Assembly (NCBI RefSeq): GCF_023573145.1
Contig: NZ_CP097636.1
Span: 372,001 to 436,000, forward strand
DNA length: 64,000 nucleotides
Direction of reading: 5' to 3'
Source of the DNA: Aquincola tertiaricarbonis
GTDB taxonomy: Bacteria > Pseudomonadota > Gammaproteobacteria > Burkholderiales > Burkholderiaceae_C
The notes below the pieces were generated by a model. The model saw only the letters and a program-made list of their open reading frames with translations. It ran no database searches and was not told the DNA's origin. Shown piece after piece: positions 51,728 to 61,028 of the stretch (positions are counted from its first letter, which is position 1; each line of letters opens with the position of its first letter). The position numbers and the translations under genes are program-made.

Positions 51728-53805
51728 TCAGCCGCCACCCAGATTCAAGGTGGCGTCCTTCCAGGCCGACCAGGCCACGGCGCCGATGGCGATCAGCACC
51801 AGCAGGCCGACCAGCAACGCGATGACGCGGGCGCGCACCGACAACCCGCCAGGGCGCTGACGCGCCGACGCACGCTCGGTGGGCGCGTCCGTGTCTTCGG
51901 CCTGCGGCAGCATCAGGTCGGGCAGCTCGATGCGCGGCAGGCCGTCGGCAGCCAGGCCGGCTGCGCCCGCCGGCAGGGCGCCAGGCGCGCGGCGGGGCGG
52001 GGCGGGCGGCAGCGATCCGATGGCCGCCGCAATGGCGGCGCGCACGGCGTCGTCGATCGGCTCCTCGTCATCGGCCGGCGCGGCTGGTGCGGCGCCCGCG
52101 CGGATGGACCGGTCGGCCGGCAGGTCGATCGGCTGCAGCGTCGGTACCGCGGGCGGCGTGGTGAAGACCGCGGCCGTCAGCACCGGTGGCGGCGCGGCTG
52201 GGGTGGGCTCCGGCGGCAGCGGTGCCAGCGGCGGCGGCTCGGGCGCCTGCGGCACGGCCGGGGGCGGCGGGGCCGCCTCCACCGCATGCAGCAGCGGCTC
52301 CACGCGGGTGTGGGCGGCCGCGTTGGCCATGAACTGCGGGATCGGGTCGTGCGCGGGTGCCGCATCGTCCGCGGCCGGCGATATCTCCGGCGCGGGCGGC
52401 ACATCGAACGCGGGCTCGGGCGGCCCGGCCGTGAGCTCGGCGTGCACCGGTGCATCCGCCGTCAGCGACGGTTCGCCAGCAGTCGGCTGCGTTGCGGGCG
52501 GCGGTTCGGCCACTTCAGCCGCTTCGGCTGCCGCGCCTTCAGCGGGCAGGTCGGCGCTCGCGACCACCGCTGCGGGTGCCGGCACCGGCTCCGACGGCGG
52601 CTTGTCTTCCCACGCGCGGGCCACCGGCAGCGGCGCTTCGTGCAGCGAGGGCCGCCCCGGCAACGGGTAGGCGGGCGCTGCAGCGCCTGCCGCGGAAGCG
52701 GCCGCAGCCGCGGGCGTGGGGGCTGGCGCCGCCGCCGGCCGCGGCGTGGGCCGCAGTGGCGCGGCGAAGGCCGACTGCTCGGCCACCGCGCTGCGCAGTG
52801 TGGAAGCGCGCAGTGAGGCACCGATGGACGGTGCCGGCCAAGGCCGGGTGGCGGTGGCGTCGAAGGGCTCGCCGCCGGGCAGCGTGACGTCGACCATGCC
52901 GCTGCCCAGGCCGCCGCCGGCCCGCAGGCCCATGGCCTGGCGCAAGGCGGCCATCGATTGCGGACGATCGCCGGGTGCGGGCGCCAGCGCACGCTCCAGC
53001 GCGTGCGAGAGCGCATGGCCCATCGGTGCGCGGGCGCGCAGCGCATGGGCGGTGGGCGGCTCGCTGGACGGCGTGACCGGCTGCGCCGACATCGCGAAGC
53101 GCGCCAGCGCTGCCAGCGCATACACGTCGCTCCACGCGCCGCGCGGCAGGTGGCCGCCGGACGGCAGCTGTTCCACCGGCGTGTAGGCCGGATCGAGCGC
53201 GCCCTGCAGCGACCGCCGCACGGTGCCGAAGCCCAGCAGCAGCGCCGGCCGGCCCTCGGCCAGGATCACCTGTTCGGGCAGCACATAGCCATGCACGAGG
53301 TTGGCGCCGTGCAGCGCTTCCAGCGGCACCATCAGGTCGGCGATCAGGTGGCGCAGGCCGCCTTCGTCCATGGTGTCGGTGTACATCGCCCGCCACGAGG
53401 CGAGCGTGCGGCCCGGTGCGAAGGGCATCACCCGGAACACGGTGCCGCGGTCCTCGAACAGGCCGGTCACCGGCAGCAGGCCGGGAATGTCCAGGTGCGC
53501 CAGCAGCCGCGCTTCTTCGACGAAGGCCTGGCGGCCGGTGGCGAAGGCGGCCGCCTCGGCCTCGCTGCGCGGGGTCACTTGGCCCTCGGCGTCGCGCACG
53601 CTCAGCGCGGGCACGAAGTACTCCTTCAGCGCCACCGCGCGCCGCAGCATCGGGTCCACCCCGTGGTACACGATGCCGAATTCGCCGACCGACAGCACCG
53701 AATCGATCACCACGCCGCCCACCCGGGTGCCGGGCGGCAGCGCGTACTCCAGGCCCGGCATCGCCGCGGCCGCCAACTTCAGGGGCTTGGCCACGTCGTG
53801 CTTCT

Positions 53806-53809
<4 letters not shown>
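51728..53809 (-). CDS. Membrane-anchored protein kinase-like pseudokinase
   Basis: A 693-residue protein with an N-terminal kinase-like domain (about residues 25-310), a Pro/Ala-rich linker of about 300 residues, and a C-terminal membrane helix (662-683) leaving a short tail outside. The glycine-rich loop is GEFGIVY at 42-48, the VALK lysine is at 62, and FVEEA gives an alpha-C glutamate. The catalytic HRD is replaced by HGY (173-175), and the DFG motif by GFG (193-195), so both essential aspartates are missing. It is probably a non-catalytic scaffold or sensor. The GTG at 53809 overlaps the cysK stop (GTGA). The ATG at 53761 is an alternative. Confidence 0.85.
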
Positions 53810-54726
<917 letters not shown>

Positions 54727-54752
54727 GGCCGGTCTCCTTCTGGCGGGAAAAA

Positions 54753-54780
54753 TTCTGAAAGACGCTTCAGCCGCGATAAT
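54753..54780 (+). promoter_or_regulatory. Putative rnpB promoter
   Basis: GATAAT (54775-54780, five of six) lies seven bases before the predicted RNA start at 54787. TTCTGA (54753-54758) is a weak -35 at 16-bp spacing. The position is right for a stable-RNA promoter. Confidence 0.5.
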
Positions 54781-54786
54781 CGCACG

Positions 54787-55126
54787 GTGAAGCAAGCCAG
54801 ACCGCCGCTGGTGCGATCGTGGAAACACGGCACTGGAGGAAGGTCCGGACTGCACAGGGCAGCGCAGGAGTTAACGGCTCTCCACCGCGAGGTGAGGATC
54901 AGAGCAACAGAGACGAGTCGCCACGGTTCGCGCCGTGGCGGGTGAAACGGGCAATCTCTGCGCGCAGCAACACCAAATAGGCACACGTTGATTCGGCCCG
55001 AGGAGTGTGCGGGTAGGTGGCACCGAGCCGTGTGGGCGACCCACGGCCCAGAGGAATGGCGGTCACGCGGCGGCGCCTGCAAGGGCGACGCCGTGCACAG
55101 AATCCGGCCTATCGGCTTGCTTCACA
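54787..55126 (+). ncRNA. rnpB: RNase P RNA (bacterial class A)
   Basis: This is the catalytic RNA of ribonuclease P, which removes tRNA 5' leaders. The ends pair: GTGAAGCAAGCC (54787-54798) with GGCTTGCTTCAC (55114-55125), forming helix P1. The universally conserved CR-I segment GGAGGAAGGTCCGGACT begins near 54835. The downstream GAGGAATGGCGGTCACG segment and the 3' ACAGAATCCGGCCTAT region are also present. At about 340 nt it is a normal class A size. A short T-rich tract (55128-55134) after P1 probably ends transcription. Confidence 0.96.
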
Positions 55127-55172
55127 CTTTTCTTTCCACCCGCGGGCGGCAGCCCGCTTACGGACGCTCGCT

Positions 55173-56378
55173 GTGAATCCCCAAGCCTCCACCCTGTGGC
55201 GTGGCCCGCGCTGGACCCTGGCCGCGCTGCTCGCCTGCCTGGGCACCGTCGGGCCGTTCTCCATCGACACCTACTTGCCGGCCTTCTCCGGCATCCAGGC
55301 GTCGCTGGGCGCCACGCCGGCCGCGATGCAGCAGACGCTGTCGGCCTACCTGTTCGGCTTCGCGCTGATGAACCTGTTCCATGGCGCACTGGCCGACAGC
55401 TTCGGCCGCCGGCCGGTGGTGCTGTGGGGCATGGGTGTTTTCACGCTGGCCTCGCTGGGCTGCGCGCTGTCGCAGACCGTGGGCTGGCTGGTGTTCTTCC
55501 GTGCCATGCAGGGCTTGTCCTGCGGGGCTGGCGTGGTGGTGTCGCGCGCCATCATCCGCGACATGTTTCCGCCGGCCGAGGCGCAGCGGGTGATGTCGCA
55601 GGTGACCATCTATTTCGGCGTGGCGCCTGCGGTGGCGCCGATGGTGGGCGGCCTGCTGTTCGTGCACCTGGGCTGGCACGCCATCTTCTGGTTCCTGGTG
55701 CTGGTGGGCGCGGCTCTGTGGCTCATAAACTGGCGGCTGCTGCCCGAAACGCTGGACCCGGCGCAGCGCCAGTCCTTCCACCCGCGCCACCTGATGGCCG
55801 GCTACCTGCAGCTGGGTGCCAGCCCGCGCTTCATGGCGCTGGCGCTGGCCAGCGGCATCCCTTTCAACGGCATGTTCCTGTACGTGCTGTCGGCGCCGGT
55901 GTTCCTGGGTGAGCTGCTGCACCTGCAGCCCACCCAGTTCTTCTGGTTCTTCTGCATCAGCATCGGCGGCATCATGGCCGGCGCCTTCCTGTCGGGCCGG
56001 CTGGCCGGGCGCATCAAGCCCAAGCACCAGATCCGCCATGGCTTCACCATCATGCTGGGGGTGTCGGTGGCCAACGTCGCGCTCAACCTGCTGCTGCCGC
56101 CGCACCCGGCCTGGGCGCTGCTGCCCATCGGCATCTTTGCCTTCGGCTGGGCGCTGATGGTGCCGGTGGTCACGCTGCTGGTGCTGGACCAGGCGCCCGA
56201 CCGCCGCGGCATGGCCTCTTCGCTGCAGGCCTGCGTGGGCAGCCTGGCCAACGGCCTGGTGGCCGGCGTGGTGGCGCCGCTGGTCATGCATTCGGCCATC
56301 GGCCTGGCACTCACCTCCCTGGGCATGATGCTCATCGGCGTCGTGGCCTGGCTGTGGGTGAAGCCGCGGGTGACCTGA
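55173..56378 (+). CDS. Bcr/CflA family MFS drug efflux transporter
   Basis: A 401-residue, 12-helix MFS exporter of the Bcr/CflA (DHA1) type. The N-terminal GPFSIDTYLPAFSGI and the loop 2-3 motif GALADSFGRRPVVLWG are typical, along with QGLSCGAGVVVSRAIIRDMF. Substrates of the family are drugs, sulfathiazole and small metabolites such as cysteine. A longer open frame extends back into rnpB, so the GTG at 55173 (VNPQASTLWRGPRW) is chosen. It lies 47 bp after rnpB and may partly depend on read-through. Confidence 0.9.
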   Translation: MNPQASTLWRGPRWTLAALLACLGTVGPFSIDTYLPAFSGIQASLGATPAAMQQTLSAYLFGFALMNLFHGALADSFGRRPVVLWGMGVFTLASLGCALSQTVGWLVFFRAMQGLSCGAGVVVSRAIIRDMFPPAEAQRVMSQVTIYFGVAPAVAPMVGGLLFVHLGWHAIFWFLVLVGAALWLINWRLLPETLDPAQRQSFHPRHLMAGYLQLGASPRFMALALASGIPFNGMFLYVLSAPVFLGELLHLQPTQFFWFFCISIGGIMAGAFLSGRLAGRIKPKHQIRHGFTIMLGVSVANVALNLLLPPHPAWALLPIGIFAFGWALMVPVVTLLVLDQAPDRRGMASSLQACVGSLANGLVAGVVAPLVMHSAIGLALTSLGMMLIGVVAWLWVKPRVT

Positions 56379-56470
56379 ACCCAGGGGCAATTACGCCGAC
56401 CCGCGGGGGCGGGCAAGGGAGGAATCCCGCGATCTCACGGCTATGCTCGGCCACTATTCGCCAATTGCCG

Positions 56471-58189
56471 ATGGACCAGCCGCCCACCCCCACTTCCACC
56501 CGCCCGCCGTGGCGTCAATGGTGGCGGCAGTGGCGCCACCGGCCGGCCGCGATGCCGCCCGGCCCGCCGGCCGAGGCGCCGCTGCCGGCCCCGCCCGCAG
56601 CGGCGCAGCCCGATCCCGCGCTGGATGCCGCGGCCTTGCGCCAGACCCTGGCCGCCAGCGAGGCTGCCAGCCGCGCCAAGTCCGAGTTCCTGGCCCACCT
56701 GGGCCATGAGATCCGCACCCCGATGAGCGGCATCACCGGCATGGCCGACCTGCTGGCCGCCACCCAGCTGGACGCCACCCAGCGCGGCTATGTGGAGATG
56801 ATGCAGCGCTCGGCCGGCAGCCTGCTGACGCTGGTGGACCGGCTGCTCGACTTCACCCGGCTGGAGGCCGAGCCGCCGCGCCTGCGTGCCGAGCCGGTGG
56901 CGCTGCGCGGCCTGCTCGACGCCGCGGTGGCCGAGGTGTGGCCGCGTGCCCAGGCCAAGCGGCTGCTGCTGGAATGCCTGCTCGACCCGGGGCTGCCGGT
57001 GTGGGTGCGCGCCGATGCCGCCCGGCTGCGGCAGGTGGTCAACCACCTGCTGGAAAACGCGCTGGAGTTCACCCCGGTGGGCCAGGTGCTGCTGGCCGCG
57101 CGGCCGGCGCCCGATGGCGGCGTGCTCATCGAGGTCAGCGACACCGGCATCGGCATTTCGCCCGCGCTGCATGCCAGCGTCTTCGCGCCTTTCGTGCAGG
57201 CCGACGCCAGCCTGGCGCGGCGCCAGGGCGGCATCGGCCTGGGGCTGGCGGTGGTGCACCTGCTGGTGCAGGCCATGGGCGGCCAGGTGTCGCTGCAAAG
57301 CGAAGAAGGCCATGGCGCGTTGTTCCGCGTGCAGCTGCCGCTGCAGCCGCTGGAGGCGCCGCCTTCGGTGCCCGCCGCCGCACGCGAGGCGGCCGCGCTG
57401 CGCCGGGTGGCCGTGATCAGCGATGCACCGGCCAGCCAGCAGGCCTGGCAGGCCCGGCTGCGCCATCTTGGCCATGAGGTGGTGGCGCTGATGACCTGGC
57501 GCGAGCTGGCCTTTGCGCCCGAAACGCTGGGCGCGCAGGCCCCGCATGCGGTGCTGTACGACGAACCGCACGACGGCTGGCCACCCAACGGCCTGGACGA
57601 CGCCCAGCCGGTGCCCTGGGAGCGGCTGCTCGTGCAGCGCAGCGAACCCTCGGCCGGCGCCACGGCCGGCGGCCCCAGCGGCACCCGGCTGCAGCGGCCG
57701 GTGGACGATGCGGCGCTGGCCCGTGCGCTGGAATCTGCCGGTCGTGGCGGCCTGCCGGCAGCGGGAGCGGCCGCCGGCCCGCTGCCGGCATCCCTGGCCA
57801 CGCCGCGCGGCCGCGTGCTGCTGGTGGAAGACCACGAGATCAACCAGGTGGTGGCGCGGTCCTTCCTGGAGCACCTGGGCTTCGAGGTGGACGTGGCCTC
57901 GGACGCCGCCGGTGCCATGGCCGCGCTGGACGCGCGCGACTTTGCGGTGGTGGTGATGGACTGCCAGATGCCCGGCATGGACGGCTACGAGCTGACGCGG
58001 CGCATCCGCGACGGCGAAGCCGGGCTGCGGGCGCAGCGCACGCCCATCATCGCGTTGACCGCCCATGCCACGCCGGCCGACCGCGAGCGTTGCCTGCAGG
58101 CCGGCATGAACGACTACCTGGCCAAGCCGGTGAACGTGCAGCTGCTGGGCAGCACGCTGGAGCGCTGGCTGGCGCCCACCCGCGAATAA
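56471..58189 (+). CDS. Soluble hybrid sensor histidine kinase/response regulator
   Basis: A 572-residue cytoplasmic protein with no membrane segment and no recognisable input domain. A Pro/Ala-rich N-terminus is followed by HisKA (His79 in SEFLAHLGHEIRTPM) and a HATPase domain (NALEFTP, DTGIGIS, GGIGLGLAV). A degenerate receiver-like region follows (VAVISDAPASQQAWQARL, with no phospho-acceptor in the expected VLYDEP stretch). The true receiver domain has Asp497 (VVMDCQMPGMDGYE) and the lysine in YLAKPVN. The signal is presumably sensed through the N-terminus or a partner. The ATG at 56471 avoids an upstream extension that overlaps the MFS gene. Confidence 0.9.
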   Translation: MDQPPTPTSTRPPWRQWWRQWRHRPAAMPPGPPAEAPLPAPPAAAQPDPALDAAALRQTLAASEAASRAKSEFLAHLGHEIRTPMSGITGMADLLAATQLDATQRGYVEMMQRSAGSLLTLVDRLLDFTRLEAEPPRLRAEPVALRGLLDAAVAEVWPRAQAKRLLLECLLDPGLPVWVRADAARLRQVVNHLLENALEFTPVGQVLLAARPAPDGGVLIEVSDTGIGISPALHASVFAPFVQADASLARRQGGIGLGLAVVHLLVQAMGGQVSLQSEEGHGALFRVQLPLQPLEAPPSVPAAAREAAALRRVAVISDAPASQQAWQARLRHLGHEVVALMTWRELAFAPETLGAQAPHAVLYDEPHDGWPPNGLDDAQPVPWERLLVQRSEPSAGATAGGPSGTRLQRPVDDAALARALESAGRGGLPAAGAAAGPLPASLATPRGRVLLVEDHEINQVVARSFLEHLGFEVDVASDAAGAMAALDARDFAVVVMDCQMPGMDGYELTRRIRDGEAGLRAQRTPIIALTAHATPADRERCLQAGMNDYLAKPVNVQLLGSTLERWLAPTRE

Positions 58190-58224
58190 CCGTCTTTCCG
58201 CGTCGGCGCTACCATCTCGGGTCG

Positions 58225-58545
58225 ATGGACATCATCACCCGCGTGCTGGCCGGCATCGTCCTGGCCATTTGCCTGGCGCTGTTGCTGCGCATGGTGATCG
58301 GCGCGCGCCTGCGCGGCCGTATCGATGCGGTGGTGCTGCGCGCCTGGCACCAGCTGCGCCGCCGGCGCCAGCCCCTGCCCACGCGGCCGGAGCGGCGCGC
58401 CGACCCTAAGGAGGCGGCCCGCATGGCGCAGGAGGCCATTCGCCGCGCCTCGCGCCGCGGCAGCTGGGATGGCAACGTCTACAAGCCCGACGCCTTCCGC
58501 CCGCCCACCGACGACAAACCCACCGACCGGCGCAAGCCCCATTGA
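58225..58545 (+). CDS. Small membrane-anchored protein (hypothetical)
   Basis: A 106-residue protein with one N-terminal membrane helix (about residues 5-25, TRVLAGIVLAICLALLLRMVI) and a strongly basic cytoplasmic tail rich in arginine. The C-terminus contains a GSWDGNVYKPDAFRPP segment that looks conserved. I recognise no function. It starts 35 bp after the hybrid kinase stop on the same strand, so it may share its transcript. Confidence 0.7.
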   Translation: MDIITRVLAGIVLAICLALLLRMVIGARLRGRIDAVVLRAWHQLRRRRQPLPTRPERRADPKEAARMAQEAIRRASRRGSWDGNVYKPDAFRPPTDDKPTDRRKPH

Positions 58546-58567
58546 GTTTTCACCCTTCTCGCATCGC

Positions 58568-58927
58568 ATGCTGCCACCGCCGCGCCGTACCACGCCCGAA
58601 CGCTGGGTTGCCGAGACCGAGGGGCGCAGCCTGCTGAAGCTCGACATCCCGCCCGACGCCGCACGCACCCGCAGCTTCGAGATCAGCTGCAGCCTGCAGG
58701 TGCGGGCGCGGGAAGCACACGACGCCTGGCACGGCCTGAAGGTGCTGGTGGACGGCGCCCAGCAGTGGGCGCGCCGGGTGCCCACACACGAGAGCGGACG
58801 TGACAGCCTGGATGTGCGCTTCCGCAAGACGGTAGAGCCGGGCCAGCCACTGCGGCTGTCGGTGCAGGCCGAACTGCACCGCGCGGCACCGGTGACGCTG
58901 CAGCTGGTGGCCGAAGAAGAGACTTGA
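58568..58927 (+). CDS. Hypothetical protein, 119 aa
   Basis: A 119-residue soluble protein with a strand-rich pattern (RSFEISCSLQVRAREAHDAW, SLDVRFRKTVEPGQPLRLSV and VTLQLVAEEE), suggesting a single beta-sandwich-like domain. No signal peptide is seen and I recognise no family. The ATG at 58568 is 22 bp after the small membrane protein stop, on the same strand. Confidence 0.6.
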   Translation: MLPPPRRTTPERWVAETEGRSLLKLDIPPDAARTRSFEISCSLQVRAREAHDAWHGLKVLVDGAQQWARRVPTHESGRDSLDVRFRKTVEPGQPLRLSVQAELHRAAPVTLQLVAEEET

Positions 58928-58961
58928 GCCGGCGGCCGAAGGGCCGCGGATCATGCCCCGC

Positions 58962-59837
58962 TCAGCCCGCTTGCCCCGTCTGCAGCAAGGCCAGCTCGTC
59001 GCGGCACCACGGTCGTTCGTCCGCCGACAGCCGTTCATGGCAGGCCAGGGCCGCGTCGCGTGCGGCGGTGAAGCCGGGTTCGTCGCCCAGGTCACGCTGC
59101 GTCACGGCCAGCAGCGCAAGCGCGAAGAAGCGTTCGAAGTCGGGCGCGTCGTTCGCCTCGCACACCGCCAGGCAGCGGCGGGCGCTGTCGCGGGCCTCGG
59201 CGAGGCGGCCGGCCGCGCGCTGGCAGCTGCCCAGCCGGTGCTCGGCCCGCTCCACCTGCAGCCAGCCGCCGGCCCGCGACCAGTAGCGCAGGCCGGTTTC
59301 GGCGGCGCGCAGCATCAGCGCGGTGTCCGCCGAGCTGCGGTGGGGGCGCTGCTGCAGCTCGGCGGCGATGTTGTTGCCCGCCACGGCCAGCGCCCGCAGT
59401 GCGGGTGATCCGTCGGGCAGGCCGGCTTCGGCCAGCGCCAGTGCCGCGTCCAGCGCCTGCGCGGCGGCTTCGGTCTGGCCGCGACCCAGCTGCATCGCGG
59501 CGGTGCCGGCCAGCACGGCGGCGCGCTCAGGTGTGGCCAGGTCGTCCAGCGCGCTGGCGTCGCCGCTGGCGCAGCGCAAGGTGCGCTCGGCGCGCATCAC
59601 GGCGGCCTGGGCGGCGGCGTCGTCGGCGGCTACGCCGCGCAGGCGGGCCAGCAGGGCCAGCGCCTCGGGCCAGTGGCCCAGGTGCTCGCCGTACACATGC
59701 GCCAGCAGCGCAGCGAAGGGCGGTACCTCGGACGCGGCCTGCACCTGGGGCAGCGCCTGGGCGATGCGCTGCGCGGTGCCGGCAGCATCGTCGGCATGCT
59801 GCTCCCAGGCGGTAGCGATGAAGGTGGAAAGATCCAT
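58962..59837 (-). CDS. Alpha-helical repeat (TPR-like) protein, hypothetical
   Basis: A 291-residue soluble protein composed of alanine-rich helices with TPR-like periodicity (for example EALALLARLRGVAADDAAAQ, AAAQALDAALALAEAGLPDG and RLAEARDSARRCLAVCEAND). No catalytic motif is seen, so it is likely a protein-interaction scaffold. It lies downstream of the DUF2817 peptidase gene on the same strand (39-bp gap), so the two may be co-transcribed. Confidence 0.7.
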   Translation of the reverse strand: MDLSTFIATAWEQHADDAAGTAQRIAQALPQVQAASEVPPFAALLAHVYGEHLGHWPEALALLARLRGVAADDAAAQAAVMRAERTLRCASGDASALDDLATPERAAVLAGTAAMQLGRGQTEAAAQALDAALALAEAGLPDGSPALRALAVAGNNIAAELQQRPHRSSADTALMLRAAETGLRYWSRAGGWLQVERAEHRLGSCQRAAGRLAEARDSARRCLAVCEANDAPDFERFFALALLAVTQRDLGDEPGFTAARDAALACHERLSADERPWCRDELALLQTGQAG

Positions 59838-59876
59838 GGCGGCACCGTGCGCGAGTGGCGGACGGTGCCGGTTCTA

Positions 59877-60986
59877 TCACCTGTCCGGTGCTGTCGCCAG
59901 ACCCTCCACTGCCTGCCAGGCGGCCTCGACGCCCTGCTCGACGATGCGCTGCTTCCAGGCCGGTGTCTCGGTGTAGAAGGCCGCGCGCATGCGGCGTTCG
60001 ATCTCATGGCGCTGCGGCGTGTCGCCCAGCTCGGGGTGGTTTTCCAGCCATTGCGCGCCGCGCAGGCTTTCCAGCATCTCGCCCAGCGGCACGGTGCCGT
60101 ATTCCAGCGCGATGCCGGTGTACTCGGCCTGGGCGCAGGCCTCGTCGGCCACGCTCCACATCAGGCCCACCAGCGGCGAAGAGCTGGAGCTGCCGTCGTA
60201 GATGGAAGTCACGGCGTCGCCCCACCAGGCGCGGGCGCGGGCCAGCGCGGCAGCGTCGTTGCGGCAGGCGAAGATGCGTTCGCCATGGCCCGAGGGGCCC
60301 AGGCCGGTGTGCAGGTCGATCCAGCCCAGCCGGCTGCAGCGGGTGGCGTGTTCGGCCAGCACGTGGCGCAGCGTCTGCTGGCTCCAGGTGGGGTTGCGGC
60401 CACCGTAGAAGATGCCTTGCGGGTGGTTGTACTGGCCACCCGAGATGGCGGTCTGCAGGGCGCGCTCGCCATGCCGGTCGGCATAGGCCGTGAGCGCGGC
60501 CTGCGCCTCGGCCGAAGGCGGCCAGGTGTCGGGCACGATGAAGCGGGCCAGCTCGTCGTAGCCCGGGTTCTCGGGCAGCGGCCGGCTGAAGTCGTGCCAG
60601 TTGCGGTTGAGGTCGACGTTCTCGTGCGTGGTGCGCCGGTTGAACGAGAAGCCCCAGGGGTTGAGCGCGTGGATGTACAGCACCGCCACGCCCGACTCGG
60701 CCGCGCGGCGGGCGAAGGCGCCGTCGGCCAGCAGCGCGTTCTGCACGCCCGAGCCGCAGTAGCCCTCGATGCCGTGGCAGGCGCTGCTGACGATGAGCAG
60801 CGAAGCCGCGTCCGCCGGCCCGGCACGCGCCACGTCCATCGCCAATGCTTCGCCGTCGCGGCCCACCAGCGGGTGCGGGTGGCTGTGCACGTCCAGCCCG
60901 GCGGCATCGGCCGCGGCGAGGAACTTCTGCCGCGCCTCGGCATAGGTGGTGGCGAAGCAGCGGTCGATGTCGGTGGGAATGCTCAT
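59877..60986 (-). CDS. DUF2817 / M14-like metallopeptidase family protein
   Basis: A 369-residue soluble protein of the DUF2817 family, which shares the zinc carboxypeptidase (M14) fold. The zinc site is suggested by ACHGIEGYCGS (His and Glu), ENVDLNRNWHDF (the M14 N-R element) and LGWIDLHTGLGP (second zinc His). A catalytic glutamate probably lies in IALEYGTVP. The exact substrate is unknown. It lies 42 bp downstream of the M20 amidohydrolase gene on the same strand, so two hydrolases of acyl-amino acids or peptides may act together. Confidence 0.85.
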   Translation of the reverse strand: MSIPTDIDRCFATTYAEARQKFLAAADAAGLDVHSHPHPLVGRDGEALAMDVARAGPADAASLLIVSSACHGIEGYCGSGVQNALLADGAFARRAAESGVAVLYIHALNPWGFSFNRRTTHENVDLNRNWHDFSRPLPENPGYDELARFIVPDTWPPSAEAQAALTAYADRHGERALQTAISGGQYNHPQGIFYGGRNPTWSQQTLRHVLAEHATRCSRLGWIDLHTGLGPSGHGERIFACRNDAAALARARAWWGDAVTSIYDGSSSSSPLVGLMWSVADEACAQAEYTGIALEYGTVPLGEMLESLRGAQWLENHPELGDTPQRHEIERRMRAAFYTETPAWKQRIVEQGVEAAWQAVEGLATAPDR

Positions 60987-61028
60987 GGGTGCCGGGTACT
61001 CAGGCGGTGGAGGAAGAAGGCGGACGGC

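Noticed and set aside
55017..55172. An N-terminal extension of the Bcr/CflA transporter reaching into rnpB
   Set aside because: The bases encode the conserved 3' half of RNase P RNA, and the extension would precede a standard MFS N-terminus.
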